DNA from: Pirellulales bacterium
GTDB lineage: Bacteria > Planctomycetota > Planctomycetia > Pirellulales > Thermoguttaceae
Reading direction: 5' to 3'
Length of the DNA: 10,321 nucleotides
Assembly: GCA_030607895.1 (NCBI GenBank)
Contig: JAUWJC010000107.1
Span: 1 to 10,321, forward strand
Every line of letters begins with the position of its first letter. The first letter of the stretch is position 1. Of this stretch, positions 1 to 6,125 are shown in pieces. A program made the position numbers and the translations under genes. Under the pieces are notes generated by a model. The model saw only the letters and a list, made by a program, of their open reading frames with translations. It searched no databases and had not been told where the DNA came from.

Positions 1-23
1 GCCCGTAAACGGTTACGGCGTCT

Positions 24-1499
24 TCAACTGAAGTAAGCGATTGTTGTTTGCACTCCCAACAGTGTCATTACGATTCCGGCAATCAGGGTCAAGAGCCGCA
101 GCAGGGGACTCATTCTAAGCGGGGCGGGCAGCCGGACGTAGTCCGTCCATAGCATGGCAAAGCACCACAGGCCGCATGCCGCCGCACCGCTGATGATCGT
201 GCCGAACGTGATTCGGCCCACGATATCGCCGGCCAGTCCCTCGGGCAGCCAGAGCATCAACAGACCACCCAAGAAGCAATAGGCCACTATACCACCTCGC
301 AGCCACGGCTGCCGCCGCTTGGTCGCCAGTCCGGGCACAATCGCCGCCACGCTCTCGACGAATGTGTGCCGATACCCTTCAAACGCCCCGTACAATGTGC
401 CGAGAAACGCCAGGAACACGCCCGTGCGGTACACCCAACAAAGCTCCGGATGGATGCGAGTGAGGAAGACCTCCTGCTCGTTCAGCAGATCGTTGTTGGC
501 CGGCACGGCGTGGGCGCTGTTGAGGACCAGCGTGGCCATGATGCCAAACAGGAGCGTCACGAGAATCACGAAGAAGAACGAGACACTCGTGTCGAACAAG
601 GGGGCACGGGTCCACTGTCTCGCCCGGGCGATGTTTTCGGCCGCGTGGGGGTTCTGCGGCGAGACGGCCGCGTCCAGTTCTTCGCGGTCAGCCGTGCGTC
701 GGCCGGCCAGGCCCCATCTTTTTTGGCGGATCATGCCTACGTAGCCGATGTAGTCGTACGCGCCACCTCCAACGGCCCCCAGGTACAGCGACACTTCCAG
801 CCACGGGCTGCGGCCGCGAAATTCACCAGCGTATTGGGGCGTGGCCAGCAGCCAATCGGGATAGTCACCCACCCGGGGAACAAACAGGCCGGCGATCAGT
901 TCGATCAGATTCGGCCCGAGCACCAGGACCGAACCGCCCACGCAGAGCACGATCGCACCCAGCACCACGGTCGATGCGCGTTCCAGCAACTTGTAGCTGG
1001 ACACCAGCGCCATAGCGAGGCAGAGCGACAGGAACGCGGCGGCCCAGACGTTTATCCAGAACTCGCGATACGTCCAGGGCCCCACGTCTTGCCCGGCCAG
1101 CGGCATTCGGAAGAGCCGATGCATGTATCCGCCCAGTATTTCCGGAATGGCCGAAAAGGCGATCGGCATAAGCAGCACGGCCGGCACGGCAATCAGCAGG
1201 GGAAACCAAAGCGGCGGGCCGGGGAGCTTTGTCCAGGCGACGATCGGATGCTCGCCGCAGAGCGTAAAATGCCGGGCGGCCGTGTAGACCTGGATCGCCT
1301 TGAACACGCCCGCATACAGAAAGCACCACAACATGCCGTAACCGAAGACCGCCCCGCTGCGGGAGGCCCACACCAACTCGCCGCTGCCGATGGTCACCGA
1401 GGCAATAATCACACCCGGCCCAAGGTACGCCGCCAGATACTTCAAGCGGGGCCTTGCCAGAGCGGCGGGTGGCTCAGGATATGGCGAATCAACCAACAT
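24..1499 (-). CDS. Nramp-fold membrane transporter, divergent, substrate unknown
   Basis: This is a 491-residue integral membrane protein with about eleven hydrophobic segments spread over its length. It resembles the Nramp (SLC11) family in its opening: a short polar N-terminus, then a first helix with LGPGVII (residues 26-32), followed by a second long segment at about 50-75. Members normally move Mn2+ or Fe2+ with protons across the cytoplasmic membrane. The family's metal-binding DPGN in helix 1 is replaced here by TIGSGE (36-41), and the expected MPH in helix 6 is not visible; the equivalent stretch appears to be GAVGGGAYDYIGY (241-253). A charged loop at about 257-298 follows. The ATG at 1499 is the first in frame and has no clear Shine-Dalgarno. 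The stop is TGA. Nramp-like membership is likely by resemblance, but metal transport should not be assumed. Confidence 0.82.
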   Translation of the reverse strand: MLVDSPYPEPPAALARPRLKYLAAYLGPGVIIASVTIGSGELVWASRSGAVFGYGMLWCFLYAGVFKAIQVYTAARHFTLCGEHPIVAWTKLPGPPLWFPLLIAVPAVLLMPIAFSAIPEILGGYMHRLFRMPLAGQDVGPWTYREFWINVWAAAFLSLCLAMALVSSYKLLERASTVVLGAIVLCVGGSVLVLGPNLIELIAGLFVPRVGDYPDWLLATPQYAGEFRGRSPWLEVSLYLGAVGGGAYDYIGYVGMIRQKRWGLAGRRTADREELDAAVSPQNPHAAENIARARQWTRAPLFDTSVSFFFVILVTLLFGIMATLVLNSAHAVPANNDLLNEQEVFLTRIHPELCWVYRTGVFLAFLGTLYGAFEGYRHTFVESVAAIVPGLATKRRQPWLRGGIVAYCFLGGLLMLWLPEGLAGDIVGRITFGTIISGAAACGLWCFAMLWTDYVRLPAPLRMSPLLRLLTLIAGIVMTLLGVQTTIAYFS

Positions 1500-1536
1500 A
1501 TACTCAACGCGGTCAAGAATTGAGGTTTTCGGATTA

Positions 1537-1637
1537 AGTTATCAGTAGTCAGTTATCAGTAGTCAGTTATCAGTAATCAGTTATCAGTAATCAGTTATCA
1601 GTAGTCAGTTATCAGTAATCAGTTATCAGTAGTCAGT
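1537..1637. repeat. 14-bp tandem minisatellite, seven units
   Basis: Seven head-to-tail units of AGTTATCAGTRGTC or AGTTATCAGTAATC occupy 1537-1634, followed by a partial unit. They differ only at position 12, in the order G, G, A, A, G, A, G. The array is AT-rich against GC-rich surroundings and lies between the start of the Nramp-like gene and the end of the SMP-30 gene. Similar short AGTTATCAGT-type arrays are scattered in several bacterial genomes; no function is evident here. Confidence 0.95.
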
Positions 1638-1670
1638 CTGAAGACTTGCCAGAGCCGTTGTTTCCAAGCT

Positions 1671-1700
1671 CTGATAACTGACAACTGATAACTGACAACT
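1671..1700. repeat. Inverted copies of the 14-bp minisatellite
   Basis: CTGATAACTGACAA occurs twice in tandem (1671-1684 and 1685-1698). It is the reverse complement of the 1537-1634 unit with one to two changes (GACAAC in place of GACTAC or GATTAC). Together with the main array it can form a long stem around a loop of roughly 35 nt (about 1636-1670). On the minus strand this lies about 70 nt after the SMP-30 stop, so a folded transcript could help end that message, but there is no U-tract. Confidence 0.85.
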
Positions 1701-1768
1701 TCGTCACAAAACCGCAATCCTTGCCCGTGTTGAGTATGGGTATCACCTGGACATGGGGCACGATCGCA

Positions 1769-2662
1769 TCACTCCTGCCATCGTTGCCAGGCCAGGCCCG
1801 GGCGATCCACGCGAAATTGAACCAGCCGGCGGTGCTCGACTTCCGTCACGTAGGCCGTGCGGCCGTCGGGCCCGCCAAAGCAGATGTTGCTGGGCCGGGC
1901 GCCAAGCACGTCGATTTCCTGAAGGACTTTGCCGTTCGGAGAAAGCTTCACCACGGTTCCCTTCCCGTAGCGGGTTACGTACAAGTTCCCGTCGACATCG
2001 CAGCGCATTCCGTCGAAGCCGAAATCGGAAAACGATTTCAGCAGCCGCTTGTCGCCAAGCGAACCGTCCTTGTTGATGGCAAACGCCCAGATATTGCGCT
2101 GCACGGTTTCGTTCACGTAGAGAGTTTTCCCATCCGGGCTGACTTCTATTCCGTTGGTAGTTCCCATGTCGGGCGCAACCAGTGTAGTCTTGCCGGAGCG
2201 ATCGATCCGCCAGATTTGCCCGGTCTTCGCCTTCCAATCCGGATCGCTGGCGTAGAGTATACCGTCGGGACCGATCGCCAGGTCGTTCGGCTGGTTCATG
2301 GCCGGTTCATGTGCAAACACGGTGATCTTACGGGTCTTGGGACGAATCCGCAGCACGTTGTGGCCCACGTAGTCGGCAATATACATCACGCCCTGACGGT
2401 CGAAGCGGATTCCGTTTCCCACGCTGTCGCCGGGCAGCGTGACGAACACCGTGGCCGTGCCGTTGGGTGTAACACGGCCGATCGTCTGCTGCTTCTTGAA
2501 GTTGACCGCGTAGACGTTGCCCTGGGCGTCGCAGGCCGGCCCCTCGATTCCGCCGGTGAAGCTGTCTGGGGCAGTCAACGGTTTGGCGACGAACAACTCT
2601 TCGCCACCTTGGCTGGCAATCATGCAACACGCCAGCACGGAGCAGATAAGCAAGTAATACAT
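1769..2662 (-). CDS. SMP-30/gluconolactonase/LRE-like family protein, exported
   Basis: This 297-residue six-bladed beta-propeller protein belongs to the SMP-30/gluconolactonase family, whose members hydrolyse sugar lactones or related esters using one divalent metal. The expected metal ligands are present: E40 in GGIEGPA, N170 in TNGIEVSPDGK, and D218 in GFDGMRCDVDGNLYV, with the substrate-side N126 in NQPNDLAIGPDG. Blade repeats of the type PDG-x-LY or DGNLYV recur through the chain. The N-terminus (residues 1-17, hydrophobic, ending near MIASQ) looks like a short signal peptide, although it lacks a basic n-region. The start at 2662 is chosen over an upstream in-frame ATG at 2791 because GGGAGG lies 9 nt before it and the signal peptide begins there. 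The stop is TGA. It is divergent from the histidine kinase. Family assignment is firm; the substrate is unknown. Confidence 0.92.
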   Translation of the reverse strand: MYYLLICSVLACCMIASQGGEELFVAKPLTAPDSFTGGIEGPACDAQGNVYAVNFKKQQTIGRVTPNGTATVFVTLPGDSVGNGIRFDRQGVMYIADYVGHNVLRIRPKTRKITVFAHEPAMNQPNDLAIGPDGILYASDPDWKAKTGQIWRIDRSGKTTLVAPDMGTTNGIEVSPDGKTLYVNETVQRNIWAFAINKDGSLGDKRLLKSFSDFGFDGMRCDVDGNLYVTRYGKGTVVKLSPNGKVLQEIDVLGARPSNICFGGPDGRTAYVTEVEHRRLVQFRVDRPGLAWQRWQE

Positions 2663-2671
2663 CTGAAATTT

Positions 2672-2677
2672 CCTCCC
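2672..2677 (-). promoter_or_regulatory. Ribosome binding site deciding the SMP-30 start
   Basis: GGGAGG on the minus strand, 9 nt upstream of the ATG at 2662. It is a near-perfect Shine-Dalgarno and supports the shorter protein over the 340-residue reading that begins at 2791. Confidence 0.8.
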
Positions 2678-2836
2678 GAGGCCGAAAAATCCACAAAACA
2701 AACCGTTCCAAACGTGCATCATGATAATGTACGGTTCGCCGGTTGTCGCCATTGCCGGTCGGACACCGGCCGATTGGCACGTCGGGTGCATGGTCTACCC
2801 CCCAATATGTGTCTTCAGGATCCCTCACCCGGTGGC

Positions 2837-2864
2837 TTGACAACCCTGATAATGCGGGTAGTAT
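2837..2864 (+). promoter_or_regulatory. Sigma70-like promoter for the histidine kinase
   Basis: A perfect TTGACA (2837-2842) is followed after 16 bp by TAGTAT (2859-2864), which matches four of six bases of the -10 consensus. Initiation near 2871 would leave a leader of about 120 nt before the kinase start. If used, it rules out the in-frame ATG at 2852. The 2663-2989 gap between the divergent genes otherwise shows no gene; only the GGACGTC dyad at 2907-2932 stands out. Confidence 0.45.
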
Positions 2865-2906
2865 TCATTAGGACTTTCGTATTCAATCCTGGAAATGCTG
2901 GTGAGT

Positions 2907-2932
2907 GGACGTCTGTTGCAAGATGGACGTCC
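2907..2932. promoter_or_regulatory. GGACGTC dyad in the kinase leader
   Basis: GGACGTC (2907-2913) and GACGTCC (2926-2932) form a 7-bp inverted repeat around a 12-nt loop. Each half contains the palindrome GACGTC. It lies between the predicted promoter and the kinase start, so it could be an RNA hairpin or a double operator site, or it could be chance in GC-rich DNA. Confidence 0.25.
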
Positions 2933-2989
2933 GCCCGCCGGCAACCAACTCCGGTTGAAATACTGTTCTGCCCCATGGGACACGGTGTT

Positions 2990-4177
2990 ATGCCTGCTCG
3001 AACAGCGGACGAACCGAACGACTGCTCTCGGCCCCCAAACACCTGGCACCAACAATCGGGCGCGGCGGCCCAGTCCATCCAAAACTGCGGCGGCGAGCAG
3101 TACTTCCGCCGGCTGGTTGAAATTACCAGCGATTGGATCTGGGCGGTGGACGCCGACGGCGTCTACACCTACGCCAGCCCGAAAGTCAAGGACCTGTTGG
3201 GCTACGAGCCGGAAGAAATCGTCGGCAAGAAGCCATTCGATCTGATGCCGCCGGATGAAGCCCAGCGCGTGGCCGCCTTGTTCCGCGATCTCACCAGGAC
3301 CCAAGAACCATTCCTGCGATTGGAGAACACCAACCTGCACAAGGACGGGCGGCGCGTCGTGTTGGAGACGAGCGGCATGCCGGTCTTCGATGCGGACGGG
3401 ACCTTCCTGGGCTACCAGGGCGTCGATCGCGATATCACCAAACCCAAGCAGGATGAGGCCGAACTGAAGCGGACCATGGCCAATCTGGAACAGTCGAACC
3501 AGGATCTGCAACAGTTCGCTTACAGTGCGTCGCACGACCTCCAGGAACCGCTCCGCATGTTGTCCAGCTACCTGCAACTGCTCGACCAGCGTTATGGCGA
3601 AGGCCTCGACGAGCAAGCTCGCGACCTCATCAGCTTGTGCATGCGCTCCGCCAGGTGGATGCAACGGTTGATCGAGGATCTGCTGGCGTATGCACATGTT
3701 GGCTCACGCGGAAAGCAGTTCGAGCCGTTCGATTCGGGCGCGGTTGTCGACCAGGTTCTCGGCGACCTTCAGGCGGCCATCCAGTCCAACCACGCCGAGG
3801 TTACTCACGACGATCTACCCAACATAACCGCCGATCCGGTTCTGATGGCCCACCTCTTCCAGAACCTGATCGGCAACGCGATCAAGTTCCACGGCGACCA
3901 ACCGTCCCGGGTACAAATATCGGCCACGGAGTCGGCCGACGAATGGGTCTTCGCCGTCCGCGACAACGGAATCGGAATCGACCCGAAAAACATCGACCGC
4001 ATCTTCGTGATCTTCGAGCGGCTTCACTCCCGCGAGGAGTATCCGGGCACGGGGTTGGGGCTTGCGATTTGCAAGCGGATTGTCCAACGTCACGGCGGGC
4101 GGATCTGGTGCGAGTCGACGCCCGGTACGGGGACCACTTTTTTCTTCTCCATACCGAAACAACCTGTTTCACCGTGA
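2990..4177 (+). CDS. Soluble PAS-domain sensor histidine kinase
   Basis: This 395-residue kinase would autophosphorylate on histidine and pass the phosphate to a response regulator. Domains in order: an N-terminal tail rich in polar residues (1-36); a PAS domain (about 37-151, from YFRRLVEITSDWIW to the GYQGVDRDIT end typical of PAS/PAC); a short coiled linker (about 154-174); HisKA dimerisation with the H-box ASHDLQEPLRM, phospho-acceptor H182; and HATPase_c with the N-box QNLIGNAIKFHG (291-302), G1 box DNGIGI (325-330), and G2 box GTGLGLAI (353-360). No membrane helix or signal peptide is seen, so it should sense inside the cytoplasm. No response regulator lies in the window, making it an orphan here. 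The start is uncertain: ATG 2990 has a weak GGGA 9 nt upstream; ATG 2975 would add five residues. The frame stays open far upstream, but that part lies antisense to the SMP-30 gene. Confidence 0.93.
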   Translation: MPARTADEPNDCSRPPNTWHQQSGAAAQSIQNCGGEQYFRRLVEITSDWIWAVDADGVYTYASPKVKDLLGYEPEEIVGKKPFDLMPPDEAQRVAALFRDLTRTQEPFLRLENTNLHKDGRRVVLETSGMPVFDADGTFLGYQGVDRDITKPKQDEAELKRTMANLEQSNQDLQQFAYSASHDLQEPLRMLSSYLQLLDQRYGEGLDEQARDLISLCMRSARWMQRLIEDLLAYAHVGSRGKQFEPFDSGAVVDQVLGDLQAAIQSNHAEVTHDDLPNITADPVLMAHLFQNLIGNAIKFHGDQPSRVQISATESADEWVFAVRDNGIGIDPKNIDRIFVIFERLHSREEYPGTGLGLAICKRIVQRHGGRIWCESTPGTGTTFFFSIPKQPVSP

Positions 4178-4223
4178 TGCGGGACTTTCGCGGCGTGCGA
4201 GTCAATGCTACACTGTCCTAATG

Positions 4224-4298
4224 CCGCAACCAAAATCGTTTAGCCCCGACGGCCCGCCGCCGCAACCAAAATCGTTTAGCCCCGACGGCCACGTCGGG
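4224..4298. repeat. 36-bp tandem duplication ending in a dispersed hairpin element
   Basis: A 31-nt segment starting CCGCAACCAAAATCG and ending CCCCGACGGCC occurs at 4224-4254 and exactly again at 4260-4290 (period 36). Only the second copy continues into ACGTCGGG, completing a 7-bp hairpin CCCGACG-GCCA-CGTCGGG (4281-4298). The first copy lacks the right arm. The 26-nt part 4273-4298 recurs identically on the same strand at 10284-10309. The block sits in the leader region of the ThDP enzyme, between the kinase stop and the GGAG ribosome site. There is no T-run after the hairpin. Confidence 0.93.
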
Positions 4299-4321
4299 AA
4301 AGTGTCAGTGGAGAACAACCC

Positions 4322-5956
4322 ATGACGGCAGCCGATCTTTTCGTCGAGGAACTCCAGTCGCGGGGAGTGCAATTTATCGCAACGCTCAACGGGCACGGGC
4401 TCGACCCGTTCTACCTTGCCTGTCGCCGGGCGGGCATGAGGATGATCGACGTGCGAAACGAGCAGGCCGCCGGATACATGGCAGACGTGGCCGGCCGGCT
4501 GGGCCGCTCGGTGGGTGTCTGCGCCGTCAGTGGGGCCGTCGCGCACGCCAACGCCCTAACCGGCGTGCTAAACGCCCACTTCGACGGCGCGCCGATGCTC
4601 TTGATTACGGGCATAACGCCGCTGGCACGGCTCGGATGCGGCGACTTTCAGGACTTCAACCCGGTGCCGATGGCCGCCCCAATCTGCAAATACGCCCGGC
4701 TGGTCGATGTCCCCGAACTGGTCCCGCTGATCGTGCATGAAGCGTTCACCGCCGCCACGACCAACCGGCCGGGACCGGTCCATCTGTCGCTGCCGATCGA
4801 CGTGGCTTCGGCCGAAGTGGACCCGGATCGGGTGGCCAGGTCCAAGGTGCGCTCGGGCGAGGTGCGGCACCTCGGGTTGGCCCCGACCGAACTGATCGAC
4901 GAGGCGGCCCGGCTGGTCCAAAAGGCCCGGCGACCGGTCCTGGTGGCCGGAAGCGGCGTGTACTACTCCCATGGAGAAAAGGCGCTGGCCGACTTCGCCA
5001 CCGGGCAGCAGATTCCCACGGTGATACCCATCTGGGACCGCGGCCGCGTGCCACGGCCGAGCGAACCGTTCATGGGCGTTGGCGGAGCGGCGTCGGGGGG
5101 ACCCCGGTTGCGGGCCGACGCCGACCTGGTCATCATGGCCGGTGCCCAGTTCGATTATCGCGTTGGACAACTCGCCCCGCCGGCCGTTCGCGACGACGCG
5201 GCGGTCATCCGCATCCATGCCGACGAAACCAGCTTGCGAGCGGGGACCGAATCGCAACTGAGCATTCACGCGGCACCGGCGGCCGTGCTCGACCAGTTGG
5301 CCGAGGCCTGCCGCCGGCTCGAATGCCCGCCGACCGGCGACTGGCTGGCCGCAGCCCGAAACCGTCGCGATGCCTATCGGCAACAGTGCCTCGACACGGC
5401 CGACCGGCTTCCGCCCGGAACCAATAGCCGCGACGTTGTCCTGGCAATCGGCGAAGTGCTCACCGACGATACCGTCTTGGTGGTCGACGGCGGCAACATC
5501 GGCCAGTGGTTCCACCAGTTGTTGGCCGACCGCTACCCGGGCCATTGGGTCACTTGCGGCGCCAGCGGCGTGATCGGTCTGGGCATACCGGGCGCGATGG
5601 CCGCCCGGGCCCTCTATCCCGATCGACCGGTGATCTTGCTTTCCGGCGACGGATCGTTCACCTTCACCGTGGCGGAGTTGGAATGTGCGTCGCGCCAGGG
5701 ACTCCCGTTCGTTGCCGTGGTTGCCGACGATCAGCGATGGGGCATCACGGCAAGCGGTCACATAGAGAATTACGGCGAGCCCCTTTACAGCACGCTGGGT
5801 CCCACCCGGCTGGACCGGGTTGCCGAAGGGTTTGGTTGCCGCGGCGTGTACGTCGAGCGAAAAGCGGAATTGGTGCCGGCGCTTCGCGAGGCGCTCTCGG
5901 CCGACCGGCCCACGGTGATCCAAGTACCGACCGTACCGGGCGGGCCAACCGACTGA
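4322..5956 (+). CDS. Thiamine-diphosphate enzyme, acetolactate synthase-like superfamily
   Basis: This 544-residue cytoplasmic enzyme has the three-domain layout of ThDP-dependent decarboxylases and acetolactate synthases. The N-terminal pyrimidine-binding domain (about 1-165) has the catalytic glutamate E47 in VRNEQAAGYMAD. The central domain (about 185-330) has RRPVLVAGSG and DLVIMAGAQFDYRVGQ. The C-terminal diphosphate domain (about 365-535) has VVDGGNIGQW, GASGVIGLGIPGAMAA and the ThDP/Mg motif beginning GDGSF (442-446). The distal end of that motif reads ADDQRWG (468-474), where acetolactate synthases show DNQ or NN; D470 replaces the usual Asn. The usual SGPG-x-TN loop is SGAVAHANA (70-78). 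Length is a little short for catalytic ALS subunits, and no ilvN-like regulatory subunit follows, so a true acetolactate synthase role is doubtful. Start ATG 4322 has GGAG 8 nt upstream; a TACACT hexamer at 4209-4214 is a weak -10 candidate. Superfamily is certain; the reaction is not. Confidence 0.94.
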   Translation: MTAADLFVEELQSRGVQFIATLNGHGLDPFYLACRRAGMRMIDVRNEQAAGYMADVAGRLGRSVGVCAVSGAVAHANALTGVLNAHFDGAPMLLITGITPLARLGCGDFQDFNPVPMAAPICKYARLVDVPELVPLIVHEAFTAATTNRPGPVHLSLPIDVASAEVDPDRVARSKVRSGEVRHLGLAPTELIDEAARLVQKARRPVLVAGSGVYYSHGEKALADFATGQQIPTVIPIWDRGRVPRPSEPFMGVGGAASGGPRLRADADLVIMAGAQFDYRVGQLAPPAVRDDAAVIRIHADETSLRAGTESQLSIHAAPAAVLDQLAEACRRLECPPTGDWLAAARNRRDAYRQQCLDTADRLPPGTNSRDVVLAIGEVLTDDTVLVVDGGNIGQWFHQLLADRYPGHWVTCGASGVIGLGIPGAMAARALYPDRPVILLSGDGSFTFTVAELECASRQGLPFVAVVADDQRWGITASGHIENYGEPLYSTLGPTRLDRVAEGFGCRGVYVERKAELVPALREALSADRPTVIQVPTVPGGPTD

Positions 5957-5966
5957 TCGACCAAAA

Positions 5967-5989
5967 AGCCGCGACCGGTGGTCGCGGTT
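5967..5989. terminator. Hairpin terminator after the ThDP enzyme
   Basis: CCGCGACC (5969-5976) pairs with GGTCGCGG (5980-5987) around a 3-nt loop, extendable to ten pairs by G-U and A-U pairs at the base. It starts 11 nt after the TGA, is preceded by AAAAA and followed by only TTA. It is a strong stem with a short U-tract, plausibly ending the plus-strand transcript; the A-run on the left would serve as a U-tract for the opposite strand. Confidence 0.6.
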
Positions 5990-6020
5990 AAGGCCCGCGC
6001 AGAAATAAGCTGTACAATTG

Positions 6021-6096
6021 GTGGCACGCCCTGAGGAACGAAGGGCGTGGTGAGGTGCCCCAAACACGCCCTTCGCTGCGCTCAGGGACGTGCCAC
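6021..6096. repeat. Long imperfect inverted repeat between convergent genes
   Basis: The left arm (6021-6049, GTGGCACGCCCTGAGGAACG onward) pairs with the right arm (6065-6096, ending CTCAGGGACGTGCCAC) across a 15-nt loop. The arms are about 30 bp, with small mismatches and indels near their middle. It lies between the ends of the ThDP gene (plus) and the symporter gene (minus), so a transcript from either side would fold into a long stem. The outer GTGGCACG termini and the length suggest a dispersed palindromic element that may also act as a bidirectional terminator. Confidence 0.85.
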
Positions 6097-6125
6097 TCTT
6101 GGTGATGAAATTCGTACAAGCGCGC

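Noticed and set aside
366..1523. A 385-residue plus-strand open frame over the Nramp-like gene
   Set aside because: It is rich in Arg, His, Gln and Gly with no hydrophobic or domain pattern, as expected from the antisense of a membrane protein gene.
1537..1700. CRISPR array
   Set aside because: Units are 14 bp directly abutting with no spacers, and there are no cas genes.
1721..2989. A plus-strand open frame that runs unbroken into the histidine kinase and would make an 818-residue protein
   Set aside because: The first part lies exactly antisense to the SMP-30 gene, whose metal ligands and ribosome site are clear; the translated stretch has no recognisable domain and is a GC-rich codon shadow.
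4568..6067. A 499-residue minus-strand open frame over the ThDP enzyme
   Set aside because: It is antisense to a gene with complete ThDP motifs; its composition is that of a shadow frame.
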